DNA of 64,000 nucleotides from Pengzhenrongella sicca. Lineage in GTDB: Bacteria; Actinomycetota; Actinomycetes; Actinomycetales; Cellulomonadaceae. The position numbers and the translations under genes are program-made. The stretch covers positions 3,844,001-3,908,000 of the forward strand of contig NZ_CP071868.1 in NCBI RefSeq assembly GCF_017569225.1, written 5' to 3'. This document shows, one piece after another, positions 58,461 through 64,000 of the stretch (position 1 is its first letter; every line of letters starts with the position of its first letter). Below the pieces are notes generated by a model. That model worked only from the letters and a program-made list of their open reading frames with translations. It had not been told where the DNA came from and searched no databases.

Positions 58461-59802
58461 GGTCCACCTCCGTCGTCGGTTCGGTCAGGGTCAGGTCGGG
58501 CTTCGCGTCGCCGGGGCCGCCGGTGGCGACCGCCGCCACGACGCGCCCGCTGCGCGGGGACGGCGGGAGCTGCTGGCCGGGCATGGGCGGCACGGGGTAC
58601 CCGCCCGCGAACGGGTCGAACGGCCCGGCCGGCGGGCCATCGACGGCCGCCTTCTTCTTCTCGGGGAACAGGAAGGACACGCCGACGACGACGAGCACCA
58701 CGGCCGCCAGCGCGATGAGGATCGTGCGCAGGTCGACGTCCGTGAACTGGCGCACGCCCTGGATGACCGCGACGCACACGACCCAGCCGAGGGAGGCCGG
58801 GATGAGGACCTTCCAGCCGAACTTCATGAACTGGTCGTAGCGCAGCCGCAGCAGCGTGCCGCGGATCCAGACGAACATGAAGACGAACAGCCAGACCTTG
58901 GCGAGGAACCACAGCACCGGCCACCAGCCGGTGTTGAACATCCCGTCGTTGATCGCGGACAGCGGCCACGGGGCGCGCCAGCCGCCCATGAACAGCGTGG
59001 TCGCGACCGCGGAGACGTTGATGATGTTGATGTACTCGGCGAGGAAGAACCAGGCGAATTTCATCGAGGAGTACTCGGTCATGAAGCCGGACACGAGCTC
59101 ACCCTCGGCCTCCGGGAGGTCGAACGGCAGCCGGTTCGTCTCGCCGACCATCGAGATCACGAAGATCACGAACGCCGGCAGCAGCGGCAGAGCCCACCAC
59201 AGCCGGGTCTGCGAGTCGACGATCTGCGCGGTCGACATCGACCCCGCGAGGATGAACACGCTGACCAGCGACAGGCCCATTGCGAGCTCGTACGAGATGA
59301 CCTGCGCGGTCGAGCGGACCGAGCCGAGCAGCGGGTAGGTCGAGCCGGAGGACCAGCCGCCGAGCACGATGCCGTAGACCCCGACGGAGGCGACGGCGAG
59401 GATGTACAGCACCCCGACCGGGATGTCGGTCAGCTGCAGCGGCGTCGTCAGCCCGAAGACGGTCACCGACGGCCCGAACGGGATCACCGCGAAGGTGAGG
59501 AACGCGCAGAACACGGAGATCATCGGCGCGATCAGGTAGACGACCTTGTCGGCCGCCTTGACGGTGAGGTCCTCCTTGAGCAGGAGCTTCATCGCGTCGG
59601 CGAGGGACTGCAGCAGGCCGAACGGGCCGTGCACGTTCGGGCCCGGCCGCTCCTGCATGCGGGCGACGACCTTGCGCTCGAACCAGATCGCCATGAGGAC
59701 GCTGACGAGCAGGAACACGAGGATCGCGACGGCCTTGACCAGGTAGACCCAGCCGTTGTCCTGGCTGAAGTCCGCGAGCGTGTCCGTCGTACCGGCGATC
59801 AT
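58453..59802 (-). CDS. nuoH: NADH-quinone oxidoreductase subunit H
   Basis: A 449-residue eight-segment membrane subunit forming part of the quinone chamber: [39 protein letters not shown] is the family signature. A hydrophilic C-terminal tail (about 390-449) is an actinobacterial extension. ATG 59802 overlaps the nuoG stop (ATGA). Confidence 0.96.
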   Translation of the reverse strand: MIAGTTDTLADFSQDNGWVYLVKAVAILVFLLVSVLMAIWFERKVVARMQERPGPNVHGPFGLLQSLADAMKLLLKEDLTVKAADKVVYLIAPMISVFCAFLTFAVIPFGPSVTVFGLTTPLQLTDIPVGVLYILAVASVGVYGIVLGGWSSGSTYPLLGSVRSTAQVISYELAMGLSLVSVFILAGSMSTAQIVDSQTRLWWALPLLPAFVIFVISMVGETNRLPFDLPEAEGELVSGFMTEYSSMKFAWFFLAEYINIINVSAVATTLFMGGWRAPWPLSAINDGMFNTGWWPVLWFLAKVWLFVFMFVWIRGTLLRLRYDQFMKFGWKVLIPASLGWVVCVAVIQGVRQFTDVDLRTILIALAAVVLVVVGVSFLFPEKKKAAVDGPPAGPFDPFAGGYPVPPMPGQQLPPSPRSGRVVAAVATGGPGDAKPDLTLTEPTTEVDRG

Positions 59803-62438
59803 GGCGTCACCCCGTCGTTGTGGGCTGCGTCCGGGGCGAGGATCGCGACGGTCGCGCTGTCAGGTGCCGGGGCCAGCTGCACGACGGCGCCGGCGTCGGC
59901 CGCCAGCGCCGACCGCACGGCGCAGTCCGGCGCGTTGGTCGGCAGCCACACCACGAAGTCGGGCATCGCGGTCACGGCCACGGCGGCGGTGACCGACCCG
60001 GCCGCGGTGCTCACGAGCACCCGGCCGCCGTCGACCAGGCCCGCGCCCGCCGCGGTCGCGGCGGAGACCCGCGCGACCGTGCGCCGCGCCGTGCCGGCCA
60101 GGAACGGCTCGCCGGTCTGCAGCCGGCCGGCGTCCAGCATGAGGTGCCAGCTCGCGAGCACGGCCTCGTTCGGGCCGACGACGGGGGGCTCGGCGGCCGC
60201 GACGGCGGGGGCCTCGACCCGGGCGCCGTCCCAAGACCCGAGCTGGTCGATCTCGGCGTGCAGCGCGGCGAGCGAGCGCACCCCGAGGGTGACGCCCATC
60301 GCGTCGGCGAGGGCGTCCAGCGCGCGGTGGTCCGCCATGGCGGTCGACGCGAGGGCCTGCGGGAAGGGCCGCGGGCGGCCCTCCCAGTTGAGGAAGGTGC
60401 CCGGCTTCTCGGTCGGGGGCGCGACGGGGAGCACGACGTCGGCGTGAGCGGTCACGGCGGAGGCGCGCACCTCGAGGGACACGACGAAGCCGGCCTTCTC
60501 GATCGCGCGCAGCGCCTTGGCGGGGTTCGGCAGGTCCGCGAGCTCGACGCCGCCGACGACCAGCGCCGACAGCTTGCCCTTGCGCGCGGCGCGCAGGATC
60601 TCTGCGCTCGCGCGGCCGGGCTCGGCGGGCAGGCTCGGCACGTCCCAGACGGCGGCGACGTCGACGCGCGCGGCGGCGTCGGCGACCGGCCGACCGCCGG
60701 GGAGCAGCGTCGGCAGCGTGCCCATCTCGACCCCGCCCCGCTCACCCGCGCGGCGGGGGATCCAGGCCAGGCGCGCGCCCGTGCGGCGGGCCAGGCGCAG
60801 CAGCGCCGAGAACCCGCCGGGCACGGTCGCGAGGCGCTCGCCCACCAGGATGAGCGCGCCCGCGTCGCCGAGGGCGTGCGAGGCGGACCGCAGGGGCCCG
60901 TCGTCGGCGCGCGCGTTGATGGCGTCGAGCACCTCGGTCTCGGTGCCGGGCGCGGCGGGCACGAGGGTCCCGTGCATCCGCTCGAGGCCCGGGGACGCCA
61001 GCGGCGCGATCGAGAAGACGGTGGTGCGGCCTGCGAGCGCGCCCTTGCGCAGCCGCAGGAACGTCACGCCGGCCTCCTCCTCGGCCTCGAGGGCCACCAG
61101 GAGCACGGCGGGCGACGCCTCGAGGTCGGCGAACGTGACGGCGTCGGCCGCGCCGACGGTGCGACCCGCGACCGCGTGCGCGAGGAAGGCCTCCTCCTCG
61201 GCGGAGTGCGGGCGGGCCCGCTGGTCGATGTCGTTCGTGCCGAGCACGACGCGCGCGAACTTGGCGTACGCGTACGAGTCCTCGATCGTCAGGCGGCCGC
61301 CGGGCAGGACGCCGACGCCGTGCCCGCCGCCCGCGACGGTCGCGGCCGCGAGGCCGGCCGCCGCGACGTCGAGCGCCTCGGCCCAGCTTGCCGAGCGGAG
61401 CTCGCCGGTCTCCTCGTCGCGCACGAGCGGGGTGGTGATGCGGTCGGGCGCGGACTGCCACGCGAACGCGAAGCGGTCCTTGTCGGTGATCCACTCCTCG
61501 TTCACGGCGGGGTCGTCGCCGGCCATCCGGCGCAGCACGACGCCGCGGCGGTGGTCGATCCGGATCGCGGAGCCGGCCGAGTCGTGCTCGCCGACGCCAG
61601 GGGTCGAGACGAGGTCGAACGGGCGCGACCGGAACCGGTAGGAGGCGTTGGTCAGCGCGCCGACCGGGCAGATCTGGATCGTGTTGCCTGAGAAGTACGA
61701 CGCGAACGGGCGGCCGGACTCGTCGAGCGCGGCGGGGCCGGTCGGGGCGTCCGGGCCGCCGGCGGCACCGGGGGCGGCGAAGCCGAGCACCTCGGGCTCG
61801 AAGCGCCCGATCTGCTGGATCGCGCCGCGGTTCTGCAGGTCGATGAACGGGTCGCCCGCGATCTGCTGCTGGAAGCGCGTGCAACGCTGGCAGAGCACGC
61901 AGCGCTCGCGGTCGAGCAGAATTTCGGTCGAGATCGAGATCGGCTTCGGGAAGGTCCGCTTGACGTCGACGAAGCGGGTCGTCGCGCGGCCGTTGCTCAT
62001 CGCCTGGTTCTGCAGGGGGCACTCGCCTCCCTTGTCGCAGACGGGGCAGTCGAGCGGGTGGTTGATGAGCAGCAGCTCCATCACGCCGTGCTGCGCCTTG
62101 TCGGCCATGGCCGAGCTGCGCTGGGTCTTGACGACCATGCCGGGCGTCGCCTCGAGCGTGCAGGACGCCTGCGGCTTGGGCATCGGGCGCAGGTTGCCCT
62201 CGCGGTCGGGGGTGGCGACCTCGACGAGACACTGCCGACAGGCGCCGGCGGGCTCGAGCAGGGGGTGGTCGCAGAACCGCGGGATCTGGATGCCCACCTG
62301 CTCGGCGGCCCGGATCACGAGCGTGCCCTTGGGCACCGCGACCTCGAGCTCGTCGATGTGGAAGGTCACCAGGTCCGCCGGCGGCGGGGTCGCCGGCATC
62401 GTCGTGACAGCGCCGGTATTCGGCGTCGTGATGGTCAT
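59799..62438 (-). CDS. nuoG: NADH-quinone oxidoreductase subunit G
   Basis: An 879-residue iron-sulphur/molybdopterin-fold subunit. N-terminal [2Fe-2S] ligands are in [21 protein letters not shown], then [17 protein letters not shown] and [14 protein letters not shown] for the [4Fe-4S] clusters; the C-terminal two thirds resemble a molybdopterin oxidoreductase but are degenerate, as usual. ATG 62438 overlaps the nuoF stop. Confidence 0.95.
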   Translation of the reverse strand: MTITTPNTGAVTTMPATPPPADLVTFHIDELEVAVPKGTLVIRAAEQVGIQIPRFCDHPLLEPAGACRQCLVEVATPDREGNLRPMPKPQASCTLEATPGMVVKTQRSSAMADKAQHGVMELLLINHPLDCPVCDKGGECPLQNQAMSNGRATTRFVDVKRTFPKPISISTEILLDRERCVLCQRCTRFQQQIAGDPFIDLQNRGAIQQIGRFEPEVLGFAAPGAAGGPDAPTGPAALDESGRPFASYFSGNTIQICPVGALTNASYRFRSRPFDLVSTPGVGEHDSAGSAIRIDHRRGVVLRRMAGDDPAVNEEWITDKDRFAFAWQSAPDRITTPLVRDEETGELRSASWAEALDVAAAGLAAATVAGGGHGVGVLPGGRLTIEDSYAYAKFARVVLGTNDIDQRARPHSAEEEAFLAHAVAGRTVGAADAVTFADLEASPAVLLVALEAEEEAGVTFLRLRKGALAGRTTVFSIAPLASPGLERMHGTLVPAAPGTETEVLDAINARADDGPLRSASHALGDAGALILVGERLATVPGGFSALLRLARRTGARLAWIPRRAGERGGVEMGTLPTLLPGGRPVADAAARVDVAAVWDVPSLPAEPGRASAEILRAARKGKLSALVVGGVELADLPNPAKALRAIEKAGFVVSLEVRASAVTAHADVVLPVAPPTEKPGTFLNWEGRPRPFPQALASTAMADHRALDALADAMGVTLGVRSLAALHAEIDQLGSWDGARVEAPAVAAAEPPVVGPNEAVLASWHLMLDAGRLQTGEPFLAGTARRTVARVSAATAAGAGLVDGGRVLVSTAAGSVTAAVAVTAMPDFVVWLPTNAPDCAVRSALAADAGAVVQLAPAPDSATVAILAPDAAHNDGVTP

Positions 62439-63805
62439 AGCACCGTTCCTGCCATGCGGCCGGCGAGCCGGACCGCGTCGTGCGAGGAGTCACGCGGGGG
62501 GTAGGGGAAGAGCGCCGACGCCGCCGGGTCCAGCGGGCAGGCGCCCGAGGTGATGTGCGCCTCGAACTCCGCGCGGAAGTACTGCAGCCCCGAGGTCACC
62601 GGCGAGGTCGCGCCGTCGCCGAGCGCGCAGAACGCGCGCCCGAGGATGTTCTCGCAGGTGTCCAGCAGCACGTCGAGGTCGTCCATCGTGCCCGTGCCCG
62701 CCTCGATGCGGCGCAGCACCTGCTTGAGCCAGTAGGTGCCCTCGCGGCACGGGGTGCACTTGCCGCAGGACTCGTGCGCGTAGAACTCCATCCAGCGCGT
62801 GATCGCGCGGACGACGCAGGTCGTCTCGTCGAAGATCTGCAGCGCGCGCGTGCCGAGCATCGACCCGGCCGTGGCGACGGACTCGTAGTCCAGCGGGATG
62901 TCGAGGTGCTCGGCGGTGAACAGCGGGGTCGAGGAGCCGCCGGGGGTCCAGAACTTCAGCTCGTGGCCCTCGCGGACCCCGCCGGCCAGGTCGAGCAGCT
63001 CGCGCAGCGTGATGCCGAGCGGCGCCTCGTACTGCCCGGGCCGCGTCACGTGCCCCGAGAGCGAGAACAGCCCGTGGCCGCTCGAGCGCTCGGTGCCCAT
63101 CGACCGGAACCAGTCGACGCCGCCGCGCACGATGCCGGGCACCGACGCGATCGACTCGACGTTGTTGACGACGGTGGGGCGGGCGTACAGCCCCGCGACG
63201 GCGGGGAACGGGGGCTTGAGTCGCGGCTGGCCGCGCAGGCCCTCGAGCGAGTCGAGCAGCGCCGTCTCCTCCCCGCAGATGTAGGCGCCCGCGCCGGCGT
63301 GCACCGTGATCTCGAGGTCGTACCCGGTGCCCATGATGTCGGTGCCGAGGTAGCCGGCCGCGCGGGCCTCCTCGACGGCGCGCAGCAGGCGCCGGTACAC
63401 GTGCAGCACCTCGCCGCGCACGTAGATGAACGCGTGGTGGCACCCGATCGCGTAGGACGTGATGATCGCGCCCTCGATCAGGTACTGCGGGGTCGCGAGC
63501 ATGAGCGGGATGTCCTTGCACGTCCCGGGCTCGGACTCGTCCGCGTTGATGACGAGGTAGCGGGGGCCGCCGTCGGGCTTGGGCAGGAAGCTCCACTTGA
63601 GCCCGGTCGGGAAGCCTGCGCCGCCGCGGCCGCGCAGGCCGGAGTCCTTGACCGCGGCGAGCACCGTGGCGGGCTCCTGCGTGAGCGCGCGGCGCAGGCC
63701 GTCGTAGCCGCCGCCGGCCTCGTACGTCTCGAGGGTCCAGGACCGGTCGGCGTCCCACTGCGCACTGAGGACGGGCGCAAGGGTCGAAGCAGGCGGGGTG
63801 GCCAT
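62435..63805 (-). CDS. nuoF: NADH-quinone oxidoreductase subunit F
   Basis: A 456-residue NADH-dehydrogenase subunit binding FMN ([15 protein letters not shown]), NADH ([19 protein letters not shown]) and [4Fe-4S] cluster N3 ([12 protein letters not shown]). ATG 63805 follows AAGGAGTCCTG, and the upstream stop of nuoE shares its A (TGATG), fixing the start. Confidence 0.96.
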   Translation of the reverse strand: MATPPASTLAPVLSAQWDADRSWTLETYEAGGGYDGLRRALTQEPATVLAAVKDSGLRGRGGAGFPTGLKWSFLPKPDGGPRYLVINADESEPGTCKDIPLMLATPQYLIEGAIITSYAIGCHHAFIYVRGEVLHVYRRLLRAVEEARAAGYLGTDIMGTGYDLEITVHAGAGAYICGEETALLDSLEGLRGQPRLKPPFPAVAGLYARPTVVNNVESIASVPGIVRGGVDWFRSMGTERSSGHGLFSLSGHVTRPGQYEAPLGITLRELLDLAGGVREGHELKFWTPGGSSTPLFTAEHLDIPLDYESVATAGSMLGTRALQIFDETTCVVRAITRWMEFYAHESCGKCTPCREGTYWLKQVLRRIEAGTGTMDDLDVLLDTCENILGRAFCALGDGATSPVTSGLQYFRAEFEAHITSGACPLDPAASALFPYPPRDSSHDAVRLAGRMAGTVL

Positions 63806-64000
63806 CAGGACTCCTTCGAGGTGGAGGTCTGGGTCGTCGCGGACGCGTCGGCGGGCGTCGTGACGGGCCGCTCGGCGCTCGACTGCTCGCCTCCGGTGAC
63901 GGGCGTGGCGCCCGCCGCGGTCGCGGTGGCAGCGGGCGCGGTGGTAACAGGCGCGGCGTCGTCGGCGGGGAAGGCCGGCGCGGCCCACCCGCGCTCCTTG
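63805..64000 (-). CDS. nuoE: NADH-quinone oxidoreductase subunit E, C-terminal end (cut by window edge)
   Basis: The last 64 codons before the nuoF start read KERGWAAPAFPADDAAPVTT and then an Ala/Thr/Pro tail ending TSTSKES. The ERGW segment is characteristic of the end of the NuoE core, and the reading frame stops at the TGA overlapping the nuoF start. The thioredoxin-fold [2Fe-2S] domain lies beyond the window. Confidence 0.85.
   Translation of the reverse strand, partial: KERGWAAPAFPADDAAPVTTAPAATATAAGATPVTGGEQSSAERPVTTPADASATTQTSTSKES

Noticed and set aside
63806-64000. Non-coding interpretation of the last 195 bases
   Set aside because: An open frame with ERGWAAPAFP and a stop overlapping the nuoF start identifies the end of nuoE.

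Overview
This is a high-GC actinobacterial chromosome segment. Gene content and order (rplK-rplA, rplJ-rplL, rpoBC, rpsL-rpsG-fusA-tuf, the S10 operon, tRNA-Thr/tRNA-Met/rpmG/hadA/hadB, tRNA-Trp-secE-nusG, a complete-looking nuo operon), heavy use of GTG and some TTG starts, and 1-8 nt stop/start overlaps all fit an actinobacterium. The proteins look most like Micrococcales, probably Cellulomonadaceae; that family-level call is inference from memory of the families, not a search.

Layout. 1-5895 (minus): S10/spc ribosomal protein genes rpsJ-rplC-rplD-rplW-rplB-rpsS-rplV-rpsC-rplP-rpmC-rpsQ-rplN (the last cut by the window edge). 6202-10906 (minus): str operon rpsL-rpsG-fusA-tuf with a clear promoter, a long leader and a rho-independent terminator. 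11017-20224 (minus): rplJ-rplL-rpoB-rpoC with an L10 leader/attenuator and an internal rpoB promoter. 20289-26206: accessory module wedged between rplJ and rplA, holding a CHAT-domain protease, a small beta-sandwich protein and an ECF sigma factor in one tight minus-strand operon, and a divergent cytoplasmic trypsin-like peptidase with a PFTQ tetrapeptide-repeat tail. 26221-29075 (minus): rplA, rplK, nusG, secE, tRNA-Trp. 29213-35241 (plus, mostly): aspartate aminotransferase, a two-component system flanked on both sides by genes for secreted Ala/Pro-rich proteins, adenosine deaminase-like gene. 35287-40517: murB, two tandem MFS paralogues and a divergent LacI regulator with two perfect palindromic operators. 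40544-42202 (minus): hadB, hadA, rpmG and three tRNA genes. 42343-47699: yajQ, azoreductase/MarR divergent pair with paired operators, htpX, and a polar amino-acid ABC transporter operon. 47815-51390: ferredoxin-NADP reductase, rarD, polyprenyl diphosphate synthase. 51387-64000 (minus): nuoE(partial)-F-G-H-I-J-K-L-M-N, coupled to the polyprenyl synthase (menaquinone side chain).

Most of the window is conserved housekeeping. The accessory points of interest are (i) the CHAT protease / ECF sigma / PFTQ-peptidase module, bounded on both sides by long inverted repeats; (ii) the two-component system and its two flanking secreted proteins, which share a CTCTCA-type motif in their upstream regions; (iii) a 25-nt identical element in the leaders of the str and S10 operons; and (iv) two-tier hairpins with the same inner core but different outer stems at convergent gene ends. 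No CRISPR array, insertion sequence, integrase or prophage gene was seen.
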